Source: Candidatus Obscuribacterales bacterium | GTDB lineage: Bacteria; Cyanobacteriota; Vampirovibrionia; Obscuribacterales; Obscuribacteraceae | Assembly (NCBI GenBank): GCA_020634035.1 | Contig: JACKCM010000008.1 | Location: 186,001 to 250,000 of the forward strand | Reading direction: 5' to 3' | Length of the DNA stretch: 64,000 nucleotides | Shown: positions 1-7,964 of the stretch, piece after piece | Numbering within the stretch: position 1 is the first letter of the stretch | How the letters are laid out: each line of letters begins with the position of its first letter | The notes under the pieces: model-generated | What the model was told of the DNA's origin: nothing | The model's database searches: none | The model's input: only the letters and a program-made list of their open reading frames with translations | Translations under genes and position numbers: made by a program

Positions 1-288
1 AATGATGGACGCGGCTTGATATTCGTCTCGCACAGAGGAGAGATAATGCCGTCCGGCTTTCTTCCTCTAGTGGCAGGAAATGTCCGGGAGGATTCCGTTA
101 CAGATATATACAGAAATCATCCTCTTTTCAAAACACTTCGCGATCCGGATCTCTTGCAGGGCAAATGCGGCATTTGTCGCTACAAAAGGCTGTGCGGTGG
201 CTCCAGAGCCAGGGCTTATGGCCGTTATGGAGACTATATGGCAGAAGATCCCCTGTGCGTGTTCAAGGACAGAATTCCCGCACAATGA
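1..288 (+). CDS. Radical SAM/SPASM protein, C-terminal end (partial)
   Basis: The reading frame is open from the first base of the window, so the gene starts upstream and only its last 95 codons are here. The visible part has the signature of a SPASM auxiliary iron-sulfur domain: a GRGLIFVSHRGEIMPSGFLP stretch, then GKCGIC-R-YKRLCGGSRARAYG (split here at R) and a final PLC cysteine. These cysteines would ligate an auxiliary 4Fe-4S cluster next to the radical SAM core, which lies outside the window. The closest style I know is the TIGR04053-like or NirJ/AhbC-like group acting in peptide or heme modification. The exact substrate cannot be read from this fragment. Its position beside nitrate and nitric-oxide genes fits a heme d1/heme-type role but does not prove it. 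Confidence 0.8.
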   Translation, partial: NDGRGLIFVSHRGEIMPSGFLPLVAGNVREDSVTDIYRNHPLFKTLRDPDLLQGKCGICRYKRLCGGSRARAYGRYGDYMAEDPLCVFKDRIPAQ

Positions 289-336
289 CTTTTATGCAGG
301 AGTTCTTCTGTGAAGGAGTCCACCGTTCATAGAGCG

Positions 337-1260
337 TCAGGCTGTGATTTTTGCGTTTTCCAGCTTCAGTGCCTTCGGAAACAGTATGCTATTTTCTTTA
401 TGTATGTGAGTTCTAAGATCTTCATCAAGCGCGATAAGGCCGGCAAGTAGAGCGCGCCAGCTTCCGCAGGCATCTGCCGGAGGGGTGTAGCCGTCGGTCA
501 GGGCTCGCATCTTTTCCAGAGCCTGACCTGCTTCTTCGTGCTCGAACTCCATGCACCGGATCGGATTAGCCACCGTTCCGAAACGGGGACTGCTCGAGAT
601 CTCTTCTCTCTCAAGTTCCCGGATATATGGAAATAACACGGTCTCTTCCTTCATCGTATGTTGTTCGAGTTCTTGTTTCAGGTTCTGAAATACAGAGGCT
701 AACTCGATCATTCGTGGCTCTTTTTCTCCGTGAACACGTGCAACTTTTTCAGCCAGTTTATCTAGCCTGGGCAACTCTTGATTCAAATATTCGTGATGTT
801 TGGTCAGAATGTTGTCCAGCAGGTCTTCCAGGCTGGCGTCTTTCCAGCTATCGCCGATGCCGGTGCTTTCACTTAGCTCTAGCAATTTGCTCACCACATC
901 CGGGACGCTGGTTCTTTTATTCCGGCAAGCCGCTTCAATGGTCTGTTTACCTCCGCAACAGAAATCCAGGCCGTATTGATCGAATACCCTGGCTCTAAGT
1001 GGATTCTCTGCGACCAGCTCACCGATTGTGCTTTGCTCAAATAGTTTTTTGATGCCGGAATTCAGATCATTTAGAAGGTTGTCGACTTCTGCGATATTGC
1101 ACCTTTTTTTTAGCTGTTCGAAGCTCACTTCCAGGGGGAGGTCTACGTACTCTTTAATCTCGGGATTTTCCGGATCAATTCCTTTTTGCTTGAGCAGACT
1201 CCCGGACTCGGGAAAGTTCTTGATAATGTCGTTAATTGAATGTCTGGCTGTAATGCTCAT
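337..1260 (-). CDS. ric: Iron-sulfur cluster repair di-iron protein (RIC/ScdA/YtfE family)
   Basis: Proteins of this family hold a non-heme di-iron site in a hemerythrin-like four-helix bundle and repair iron-sulfur clusters damaged by nitric oxide or oxidants in the cytoplasm. The 307-residue product has an N-terminal DUF1858-like segment (about 1-60), the ScdA N-terminal signature DFCCGG at 99-104, and a C-terminal hemerythrin-like domain with candidate iron ligands H156, H201, E205, H241, E242, H285 or H287. It is about 70 residues longer than the usual YtfE because of the N-terminal domain. It is divergent from an Rrf2-type regulator with two inverted-repeat sites in the shared promoter region, so control by nitric oxide or cluster status is likely (inference). 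The gene symbol is a family-level choice. Confidence 0.93.
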   Translation of the reverse strand: MSITARHSINDIIKNFPESGSLLKQKGIDPENPEIKEYVDLPLEVSFEQLKKRCNIAEVDNLLNDLNSGIKKLFEQSTIGELVAENPLRARVFDQYGLDFCCGGKQTIEAACRNKRTSVPDVVSKLLELSESTGIGDSWKDASLEDLLDNILTKHHEYLNQELPRLDKLAEKVARVHGEKEPRMIELASVFQNLKQELEQHTMKEETVLFPYIRELEREEISSSPRFGTVANPIRCMEFEHEEAGQALEKMRALTDGYTPPADACGSWRALLAGLIALDEDLRTHIHKENSILFPKALKLENAKITA

Positions 1261-1334
1261 TGTTAGTCTTCCTTATATAAGCAAGTGTCGATAGACTTTG
1301 TACTCTGCAATAGCGTTCTGAGTTAATCAGATAA

Positions 1335-1352
1335 TTGGAGGTTTTTATCCAA
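1335..1352. promoter_or_regulatory. Candidate Rrf2 operator, site 1
   Basis: TTGGA-N8-TCCAA inverted repeat lying between the divergent RIC gene and the Rrf2-type regulator gene. The same TGGA-N8-TCCA architecture recurs at 1411-1428. A shared symmetric site next to an Rrf2-family gene is what an autoregulated NsrR/IscR-like circuit would show. Binding itself is inference. Confidence 0.55.
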
Positions 1353-1410
1353 ATTTAGCCTGAATCGCTTCTCCTCGTCAACGACCCGAAGGAGGTGATA
1401 ATATTAAATT

Positions 1411-1428
1411 ATGGATATCTGTATCCAA
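1411..1428. promoter_or_regulatory. Candidate Rrf2 operator, site 2
   Basis: ATGGA-N8-TCCAA inverted repeat; the core TGGATA-TCTG-TATCCA is perfectly symmetric. It starts 76 bp after site 1, about seven helical turns, so both sites would face the same side of the DNA. It sits 22 bp before the likely Rrf2 start codon and would overlap its 5' untranslated region, consistent with negative autoregulation (inference). Confidence 0.6.
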
Positions 1429-1449
1429 TAGTCCATTAGGAGGATGCCA

Positions 1450-1875
1450 ATGATCTCTCAAACCTCCGAGTACGCCCTGCGAGCGATGATTTTTCTGGCA
1501 ATGAATCCATCGGCTCCCCAGGTCACAGAGAAAATCGCCCTAGTCACTAAAGTACCGCCATGTTATTTATCTAAGGTATTACAGTCCCTGTGCCGGGCCA
1601 GGCTTTTGAAGTCCAGGCGCGGAATCGGCGGCGGTTTCAGTCTGGCGCGTCCAGCCGAATCCACAACTATTCTGGAGATCGTCAATGCGGTCGATCCGCT
1701 GCAGCGGATATCGACCTGCCCTCTGGGGTTGCAAACACACGGTGTCACGTTGTGTGCCTTGCACAGCAGGTTGGATGGAGCGATGTTATTAATGGAGCAA
1801 GCTTTTTCTCGAACTACTCTGGCGGAGCTTCTTGCGAACCCGACTGGCTCCATTCCGCTCTGTGAGAATTGCTGA
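1450..1875 (+). CDS. Rrf2-family transcriptional regulator (NsrR/IscR-like)
   Basis: Winged-helix DNA-binding protein of the Rrf2 family, which usually senses nitric oxide, iron-sulfur status or redox through a 2Fe-2S or 4Fe-4S cluster. From the ATG at 1450 (six bases after a TAGGAGG ribosome site; an ATG at 1444 lies directly on that site) the product has 141 residues. The helix-turn-helix is at about 24-50 and the wing holds RRGIGGGFSLARP near 56-68. In the cluster loop C90 and C102 are present, H105 matches the IscR histidine position, but the usual middle cysteine is Thr96. Two more cysteines, C138 and C141, end the protein. The divergent RIC gene and nearby nitrate reductase make nitric oxide the probable signal. 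Whether a cluster is bound with the altered ligand set is open. Confidence 0.9.
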   Translation: MISQTSEYALRAMIFLAMNPSAPQVTEKIALVTKVPPCYLSKVLQSLCRARLLKSRRGIGGGFSLARPAESTTILEIVNAVDPLQRISTCPLGLQTHGVTLCALHSRLDGAMLLMEQAFSRTTLAELLANPTGSIPLCENC

Positions 1876-1984
1876 AGAGGGATCGCTGGGGACTTGACGA
1901 GATGTGTGCCGGTTGCCGTTTGCGCAACCGTTCCCGCCATATGTCCAGTGGCGCCAGGTATGCTATAAGCAAGCCGAGGTATTA

Positions 1985-2607
1985 TCAAATCAGGTTGATC
2001 GTGTATGCTGCCAGCAGCCCGAGTGCCACGAACATTACGTAAAGTGCGATGGATAGCTTCTTATAGACCTCCTGCCAGAGGAAGATCATCGGCAGGATGC
2101 TGTTGGTGCCGAGGGTGAAAAGCATCATCATGACGTAGGGCGCCGGTACTTCCTGGGTGTACATATAGTGGGCGGCGATCACATCCAGAGCTATCGGGAC
2201 CGGCAAGAAAACCGACACCAGCGCAGTGAGCAGCAATCCTGCGAATGTGACCTCCGAGAAGATGGTCTGAAATGGCGCCAGCTCCGCGACCACCGCGCTT
2301 ATCGCCGCAGCCAGGAGCATCATTGGAGCCGCAGCATTGATGAGGCTCCAGAGATTCCTTCCGTACTCTTTTACCACTTCATTCGCTGCTTACAGCAGAG
2401 TCTTGTCGCATTGTTTACAGAGCGGTATGCCGCAGGCTGAGACCTCCGTATCGACTTCTGCAACTTCGTTTTTGTTCATGACATAGACAATCAAGGGAAC
2501 CAGACCGAGCAATAGTAAGGCGATAAGGCCGTATTGAACGATGCCGTACTTTACCGGAAGGGCAGAAAAGACGATCGAGACTACTATGACGTTGTTGTTT
2601 CATCCCT
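1985..2607 (-). pseudogene. Degenerate membrane permease (YraQ/ArsP-like), broken
   Basis: Two pieces of one membrane protein lie in the same minus-strand frame, separated by a TAA stop at 2392-2390. The upstream piece (2607 down to 2393) reads through VKYGIVQYGLIALLLLGLVP and ends CGIPLCKQCDKTLL. After the stop the frame continues AANEVVKEYGRNLW and then three to four hydrophobic helices to 1985. A stop (TGA) also closes the frame just before the upstream piece and no N-terminal half is present. The hydrophobic pattern and mid-protein CxxxxCxxC motif resemble DUF318/YraQ-type permeases (family assignment tentative). A GTG at 2377 could start a 130-residue remnant, but without the first half it is unlikely to work as a transporter. 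Confidence 0.6.
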
Positions 2608-2707
2608 GCGGCGAGACCTCGCGTTAATGCTTTAGAGCGATGCATCAGCTACCCGAAATGCAATTTAATTAGCATGACGGATATTCTAGACTGAGTGAGG
2701 TTTCGAT

Positions 2708-3427
2708 ATGAATAGCGGCTCTTTTGAGTTCAATAGCATCAGGAATAGGTTGTCGTTACTCATAAAGCGTTACGGACTCAAGGTTCCCAGTGAGCACGGT
2801 GCAGTATATACGTTTTTGCTATCCTCGGTGGCAGCGCTCAGTGTCTCCGGGGAGAAGGCTCCGATGTCGCTTCTGGCTCTTATGTTCTTATGGCTGATGG
2901 GGCTTACCGTGCAAAACCTTCGATTGCTATTTGCGGTAGCTTTTATAGGTGGACTGCTGCTATCCGGGCTGAGCGGCAATTTCTATTACGCTCTGATTTA
3001 CCTGCTTTGTCTCCTTGGCTGTCGGTTGTTGAAAGCGGGAAGGGGTCTGAGGGAGTCTCTCGGGATGTTCGGTGCGGCTGCCATGCCAGTCATCCTGGTT
3101 TCAGCCGGCTTCGATTCCGTAGCGCAATTATATCCTGCTTTTGTTATTGCCCTGTCTATAACGGGAGCCGCTTTTGGAGCCTCTTTTGCCGTGCATGTTG
3201 CCATCCAGCAGATAAATGGTGTCTGTCTCATTGAAGGGATATTGTTTCTTGCTTCTGTTATTCTCCTGCTCTTCGTTTCTCCATGGCTTGCTTCCGCCCT
3301 GCTGCTTCCGGTCATGCTTCAACTGGTCTTTAGAAAAGGGCTGGGTGCGATGGGATTGAAACGGATCGGTATGATACAAGCTCTATTCATCACCTTAGTG
3401 GCGGTTTCAACAAGCTTTGCAATCTGA
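2708..3427 (+). CDS. YwiC-like multi-pass membrane protein
   Basis: A 239-residue membrane protein with six to seven hydrophobic segments and a conserved-looking start, VPSEHGAVY at about 25-33, resembling the (K/S)(Q/E)HGAW motif near the start of YwiC-like proteins. A GAGG ribosome site lies 8 bases before the ATG. The biochemical role of YwiC-like proteins is unknown, but in Bacillus ywiC lies in the anaerobic nitrate cluster, so the context here (two nitrate transporters and a nar operon nearby) agrees. It is convergent with the acyl-CoA dehydrogenase gene with only 2 bases between the stop codons. The family assignment rests on the short motif and topology, so it is moderate. Confidence 0.55.
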   Translation: MNSGSFEFNSIRNRLSLLIKRYGLKVPSEHGAVYTFLLSSVAALSVSGEKAPMSLLALMFLWLMGLTVQNLRLLFAVAFIGGLLLSGLSGNFYYALIYLLCLLGCRLLKAGRGLRESLGMFGAAAMPVILVSAGFDSVAQLYPAFVIALSITGAAFGASFAVHVAIQQINGVCLIEGILFLASVILLLFVSPWLASALLLPVMLQLVFRKGLGAMGLKRIGMIQALFITLVAVSTSFAI

Positions 3428-3429
3428 TT

Positions 3430-4584
3430 TCAATGGGATTTGTATGTTTGTATGAGTTCTCTGGCTATGATCATTCTTTGAATCTGGCTTGTTCCTTCGT
3501 ATATTTGAAAAATTTTCGCGTCTCTCATAAGCTTTTCCACCGGATATTCGTTCGAGTATCCGTAGCCGCCGAAAATCTGCACGGCATCGGTGGCAATCCT
3601 CATTGCGGTATCCGCCGCGAAGGTTTTAGCAATAGCAGCTTCTCTGGTATTTTTCTTGCCCTGGTCCTTGAGCCAGGCGGCCCTCCAGGCCAGTAGTCTG
3701 GCGGCGTCTATGTCTTTGTCCATGTCTGCAAGGATAAAGCCTATCGACTGATGGGTTGCGATTGCCGCACCGAAGCTCTTTCGTTCGGTGGCGTATCCGG
3801 TGGCATATTTCAAAGCTGATCTTGCCAGTCCGACAGCCGCGGCTGCGACAAGCGGCCTGGTATGATCGAAGGCCCCCATAGAGATTTTGAAACCGTCGCC
3901 CTCCTGACCCAGCAGATTCTCGACCGGAACCTTCACCTCGTTGAAACGAATCGATCTGGTGTCGCTTGCTCTCTGTCCCATGTTTGTCTCTTTCTTACCG
4001 ACTTCGATACCATCTATGTTTCGGGGGACAAGGAACGCGGTAATACCGCGGTGTCCGGCGGATGGATCGGTTTTGGCTAGAACATAATACCAGTCAGCCA
4101 CTCCGCCGTTGGTAATCCACATCTTTTCTCCGTCGAGAACATAGACATCTTTTTCTCTAATCGCCCTGGTTTTTATGCCCGCCACGTCCGAGCCTGCGTC
4201 GGGCTCGGTAACGCAGTAGGCAGCGAAAATCAATTTTTCCGTCATCGGTTTCAGGAAGCGCTCTTTCTGTTCTTCGGTGCCAGCCAGAACCACCGGTGCT
4301 ATGGCCAGACCGTTTGCTTCCATTGCCGTCCCTATTCCGGTGCAGCCGGCCGCTATCTCTTCGGCTATCAGGCAGGCGTCCAGACAGCTCAATTGCGCAC
4401 CACCATAGGCTTCAGGTATATGCACGTTCATCAGCCCCGCCTCCCAGGCTTTGTGGCAGATCTCCCGGGGAAACTCGCCCGTTCTATCATGCCGCGCCGC
4501 CAGCGGTACAATCTCTCTAGAGGCGAAATCCCTGGCTAACCCTTGGATCTGTTTCTGCTCGTCGGAGAGCTCAAAGTTGATCAT
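3430..4584 (-). CDS. Acyl-CoA dehydrogenase
   Basis: FAD flavoenzyme that oxidises acyl-CoA thioesters to trans-2-enoyl-CoA and passes electrons to electron-transfer flavoprotein. At 384 residues it has the normal length. Family signatures are visible: YCVTEPDAGSDVAG in the middle domain, the WITNGG flavin-side motif, and near the C-terminus QIFGGYGYSNEYPVEKLMRD followed by the YEGTSQIQ segment, whose glutamate is the usual catalytic base of the short and medium-chain types. The ATG follows a CTGGAGGAAACG ribosome site. It is 41 bases downstream of a NarK-type transporter gene in the same orientation and could be co-transcribed. Chain-length or branched-chain specificity (butyryl, isovaleryl and glutaryl types look alike) cannot be read with certainty. 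Confidence 0.95.
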   Translation of the reverse strand: MINFELSDEQKQIQGLARDFASREIVPLAARHDRTGEFPREICHKAWEAGLMNVHIPEAYGGAQLSCLDACLIAEEIAAGCTGIGTAMEANGLAIAPVVLAGTEEQKERFLKPMTEKLIFAAYCVTEPDAGSDVAGIKTRAIREKDVYVLDGEKMWITNGGVADWYYVLAKTDPSAGHRGITAFLVPRNIDGIEVGKKETNMGQRASDTRSIRFNEVKVPVENLLGQEGDGFKISMGAFDHTRPLVAAAAVGLARSALKYATGYATERKSFGAAIATHQSIGFILADMDKDIDAARLLAWRAAWLKDQGKKNTREAAIAKTFAADTAMRIATDAVQIFGGYGYSNEYPVEKLMRDAKIFQIYEGTSQIQRMIIARELIQTYKSH

Positions 4585-4625
4585 GCTCGTTTCCTCCAGA
4601 TTTTAGTTGGTTCGTCTCATACCGG

Positions 4626-6134
4626 TCAGGCTATCAGCTCATGCTCGAACTGGTGCTGAAGTCCCGGTGAGCTTTCATTCATCATCTTTGTGATTGTTCG
4701 GTGCATCCACACCAGGCAGACTACGATGAGAGCAGCTAGAAGCATCCAGCAGGTCGTCCAGATGCCGGTCGCCTTGAGCGCCGCACCGAATATGATCGGA
4801 CCGAAAAAGCCGCCCAGCCCACCTATCACTCCCACGATTCCGCCGACCACGCCTACGTCTTTTGGAAAGTAGTCAGGTATATGTTTGTATACTGCTGCTT
4901 TGCCGATACCAGTGGCGATGCCTATCACGAAGACCAGGATAGTGAAAATCCAGACATTAGCCTGGAAAAATATATGGGTCACACCTCTTGCCAGGATCTG
5001 TTTCTTTTGCACAGTTTCTCCTGCTTCGACTTTTGGCTCCTGCCAGAAGGCGAAGGTCGGCCAGATCAGAAGATCTTTGTTTTCATCGGCTATGGTGATA
5101 ATGTCTTTTTCTTCTTTCTGTTTGAGTTTGTATTCTTGAACGCCGACCACAATTGAGCTGCCTGTTACTCTGGTTACGACCCCGTCATTTAGAGACATTA
5201 CTCCCTGGCCGGGAGACTGTATGTCCATGCGTGGGACCGAGAGCAGGATTGCGCTTACAAGGCATGATATCAAGACTCCGTACATAACGATCCGGGCTCC
5301 CCACGTGTCTGACATCCAACCGCCTATGGCTCGTATTACTCCGGAGGGCAGGCTGAAAATTGCTGCCATCAGACCTGCCGTGGCCAGCGGCATCGAATAT
5401 ACGTTCAGATAGTATGGTACCAGCCACTGCGCTAGCGCCACGAAGCCGCCGAATACGAAGAAATAATAGAGACCGAAACGCCAGACTCTGATCTCTTTCA
5501 AAGGAGCGAGGCGTTGTTTCAATGTAGAACCTCGATCATGCTCGATCTTCTTGGGATATGTGAAGATCAGGAAAAAGACTATGGTGGCGAGCAATATTCC
5601 GGCATAGATTCTTGGCGCCATTCGCCAGCCTTCCAGATTACCGAGGTTGTCGGTTACGGCCAGTAGAAGATGCGGTGCTCCTATGCTCGTTATTGCGGCA
5701 CCGGCGTTGCCTGCGCCGAAAATCCCCAGTGCCGTTCCTTGTTTCTCTTTAGGGAACCAGATTGATGTGTACGCGATTCCAACGGCGAAGGATGCGCCGG
5801 CAAGACCGAAGAGGAGTCCAGCTGCCAGAAATTGATAATAAGTGTCGCAGAAACTGACAGAGAACATTCCTGCCGCCGCCACCAGCATAACCAGGGGAAA
5901 TACCGTTCTGCCTCCGTATTGATCGGTCCAGACACCTACGGGCAGGCGTAGTATCGCTCCGGTCAGCACAGGGGTGCCGATCAGCCATCCCATTTCGGCT
6001 TTGTCCCAATGGTAAAGTCCGTTGTTAACCAGAAAAGTGATCAGGACCCCATAGAGCATCCAGCAGGCAAAGCAGATACAAAAGGCCAGGGTATTGGCGG
6101 TAAGGACCGATATGGCTTTCTTGTCCGTAGTCAT
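4626..6134 (-). CDS. narK: NarK-type nitrate/nitrite MFS transporter with inserted loop domain
   Basis: Major facilitator carrier for nitrate import or nitrate/nitrite exchange in the inner membrane. Both nitrate-signature regions are present: GLAGASFAVGIAYTSIWFP at about 110-128 with AGNAGAA after it, and the GGIVGVIGGLGGFFGP repeat at about 431-446. The two substrate-binding arginines appear to be R63 (ILRLPVG) and R268 (VIRAIGG). The RxGG-type loop DQYGGR follows helix 2. At 502 residues it is longer than usual because about 90 polar residues (about 301-392) sit between two late transmembrane helices; this insert has a VEAGETVQKKQILARG segment like a barrel-sandwich (lipoyl-like) fold. The GAAGGAAG ribosome site supports the start. 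Probably of the NarK1, proton-symport-like class (inference). Confidence 0.9.
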   Translation of the reverse strand: MTTDKKAISVLTANTLAFCICFACWMLYGVLITFLVNNGLYHWDKAEMGWLIGTPVLTGAILRLPVGVWTDQYGGRTVFPLVMLVAAAGMFSVSFCDTYYQFLAAGLLFGLAGASFAVGIAYTSIWFPKEKQGTALGIFGAGNAGAAITSIGAPHLLLAVTDNLGNLEGWRMAPRIYAGILLATIVFFLIFTYPKKIEHDRGSTLKQRLAPLKEIRVWRFGLYYFFVFGGFVALAQWLVPYYLNVYSMPLATAGLMAAIFSLPSGVIRAIGGWMSDTWGARIVMYGVLISCLVSAILLSVPRMDIQSPGQGVMSLNDGVVTRVTGSSIVVGVQEYKLKQKEEKDIITIADENKDLLIWPTFAFWQEPKVEAGETVQKKQILARGVTHIFFQANVWIFTILVFVIGIATGIGKAAVYKHIPDYFPKDVGVVGGIVGVIGGLGGFFGPIIFGAALKATGIWTTCWMLLAALIVVCLVWMHRTITKMMNESSPGLQHQFEHELIA

Positions 6135-6157
6135 CGAGCTTCCTTCGCTATCGTTGT

Positions 6158-7813
6158 CTAGATCTTCAGCTTCTCATCCAATCTCTTCAGCATCTCCAGC
6201 CTGCGATTGAGCTTGTGTATCGGCGTCGCTTGATTGACGCCCATGGTATAGAGATCGATTTCGCCTCTGGTTTGAGCCTGGAGGGTATCGAACATCCATA
6301 TACTCGTGCCGACGACGAAAGTGGTGCTCCCGTTAGCAACGATGCGTCTGAACTGTTCTACCTTGCGACCTCCGCCGGTGGGAAATGCAGCCCCGGCGTA
6401 AGTAAGATTGATGCCCCAGGCCATTTTCGTACCACCGATGGCGGAGTTGTAAATGACTCTTTCCCAGAATTCTTTCTTGCTCTTGCTCTTCTCCGCGGCG
6501 TCAAAGACGGCTTGCTGTTCGAATACACCCTGTCCGTCGTCATAGAGTTCGATTCGGTGCGTCATATGCTTTGATTTAAGCGGATCGGGCAGTTGAGCCG
6601 TAACCGTTTTGAGCTCCTTCAAATCGGACTCGAGTTGCTTCACTGTGGTATCGCCTAAATCACCCAGCTTTTTTCTTATGTTTTTGCCTGCCACTTTGCC
6701 GGTAATCGCAGCCGCTCCCCGATTAATCCAGGGGGCAAGAACTATAAGCGCACCGGATTCCAGGAAGCCCAGTCCGGCTGGAACGGCTTGCATGCGCCTT
6801 TTGTTTATTACGGACAGCATTCCGTTCAGCGATCCTTGATAGCCTCCGGTTGCGGCGATTGCCGAGCCGTTTATATATGAGGCGTCCCTGGATATCGCTC
6901 TTTTCCTCGCCCTGATGTAGAATGAGGCAAATTCCACAAGAGCCAGATCTCTTACGTCCCTCAGTACCTTGCCTTCGGCGGTCATGAAGCTCTTTTGCCG
7001 GTCCGATGGATGACGGAAGGCTTGAAGGGCTTTTTCTCTTTCATTGATAAGGGCATCGATCTCGTTTTGAAGCGAGATAACCTTTTTGGTCATGCCACCA
7101 GGACTGATTCCCTTTCTCCAGTCTTTGTACTCCTTCATCTTATCGAGCCCGCTTTCAACGACAATGCCGCCCAGGACGATGGAATGCCCGATCAGCAGCA
7201 GCAGCGGTCCGGTGATGAAGGCTTCGCGGTTTCCTTTTCTAAAATTGTGATGAGTTCTCCAGTTCTCCCAGGCGACGGTTGTGATACCTGAGAATGAGAC
7301 CGCCGATGCGGCCATGTTATAGCCGAATGCTCTCCATCGTTTCCATTTGCTCTGTTTGGTGGTGTTTATCCGAAATTCCGTATTGAGCTTGAGAAGCTCC
7401 ACCTCTTTTTTTAAGATGCGGTTGCTCAGTTTATTAATCTCATCATATTCATTCGACGCCTGCACACTCGATTTGAGAATTGCACCGGTCGGTTCTCCAT
7501 CGTTCGAGATTGCCGGTTTGAGTTCGACCGGTTCTACCTGGGCCATTAATTCTTTCTCTTGAACCACAATATCGGCATCGGGCGAATCGATTTTCACCAA
7601 GCGGCTCTGCTCCATGGGTGATAGCGGTTCTGTTTTTTTTGCTTTACCGGCGGTGGCGAGATCGAAGGTGCTACATTTGGTGCCTGTGCCCTTCGGAGAG
7701 CCTGGCTCCGCATAGCTTTCCGCTGCGAATCCCGCACAGCCGCTACTACACGATAGTATGCTGATTGCAATGGAGACGGAGATCGTATCGGAGAGCTTTT
7801 TTCCGAATGGCAT
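6158..7813 (-). CDS. Hypothetical membrane-associated protein, 551 residues
   Basis: I do not recognise a family. The best start is the ATG at 7813, preceded by a CAGGAAGGAAC ribosome site; a longer frame to 7897 lacks one. The product begins with a positively charged segment and hydrophobic run ending in cysteine- and serine-rich SCSSGCAGFAAES, compatible with a signal peptide. A coiled-coil-like stretch (about 140-175) precedes several weakly hydrophobic, glycine-rich segments at roughly 180-200, 220-245, 365-390, 490-510 and 520-540, separated by charged helices. It lies 23 bases upstream of the narK1-type gene in the same direction, so it may share its transcript. No catalytic motif is visible. 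Function is unknown. Confidence 0.8.
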   Translation of the reverse strand: MPFGKKLSDTISVSIAISILSCSSGCAGFAAESYAEPGSPKGTGTKCSTFDLATAGKAKKTEPLSPMEQSRLVKIDSPDADIVVQEKELMAQVEPVELKPAISNDGEPTGAILKSSVQASNEYDEINKLSNRILKKEVELLKLNTEFRINTTKQSKWKRWRAFGYNMAASAVSFSGITTVAWENWRTHHNFRKGNREAFITGPLLLLIGHSIVLGGIVVESGLDKMKEYKDWRKGISPGGMTKKVISLQNEIDALINEREKALQAFRHPSDRQKSFMTAEGKVLRDVRDLALVEFASFYIRARKRAISRDASYINGSAIAATGGYQGSLNGMLSVINKRRMQAVPAGLGFLESGALIVLAPWINRGAAAITGKVAGKNIRKKLGDLGDTTVKQLESDLKELKTVTAQLPDPLKSKHMTHRIELYDDGQGVFEQQAVFDAAEKSKSKKEFWERVIYNSAIGGTKMAWGINLTYAGAAFPTGGGRKVEQFRRIVANGSTTFVVGTSIWMFDTLQAQTRGEIDLYTMGVNQATPIHKLNRRLEMLKRLDEKLKI

Positions 7814-7964
7814 CGAATTAGTTCCTTCCTGGTTATAGTAACTGCCGGTGGTAGCTTGCTCATTGTGCGCTATGGTCGCTATTAGGCACCTCGGCATTTA
7901 GAATGATTGTCCTTTAGCCAACCAGAGCAGGGTGTGTTTTTTTTGTTTTTATTCTGCAGGATCG

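Noticed and set aside
1389..1399. Sequence identical to the 16S rRNA anti-SD complement taken as an rRNA end
   Set aside because: Only eleven bases match and no 16S sequence lies next to it; it is a ribosome-binding-like site.
1563..1988. 141-codon minus-strand frame over the Rrf2 gene
   Set aside because: Antisense shadow; no recognisable protein and the Rrf2 frame is clearly real.
2390..2392. In-frame TAA as a recoded amino acid in the permease
   Set aside because: The N-terminal half is also missing and no recoding signal is visible, so decay is simpler.
2415..2645. 76-residue frame overlapping the upstream part of the broken permease
   Set aside because: Its product (MHRSKALTRG...) has many Arg/Ser/Cys and no hydrophobic pattern; the adjacent frame clearly encodes the transmembrane segments.
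4960..5235. Assembly chimera as the source of the NarK insert
   Set aside because: The frame is continuous and both ends join transmembrane helices of the same family; insertion is the simpler reading, though it should be confirmed.
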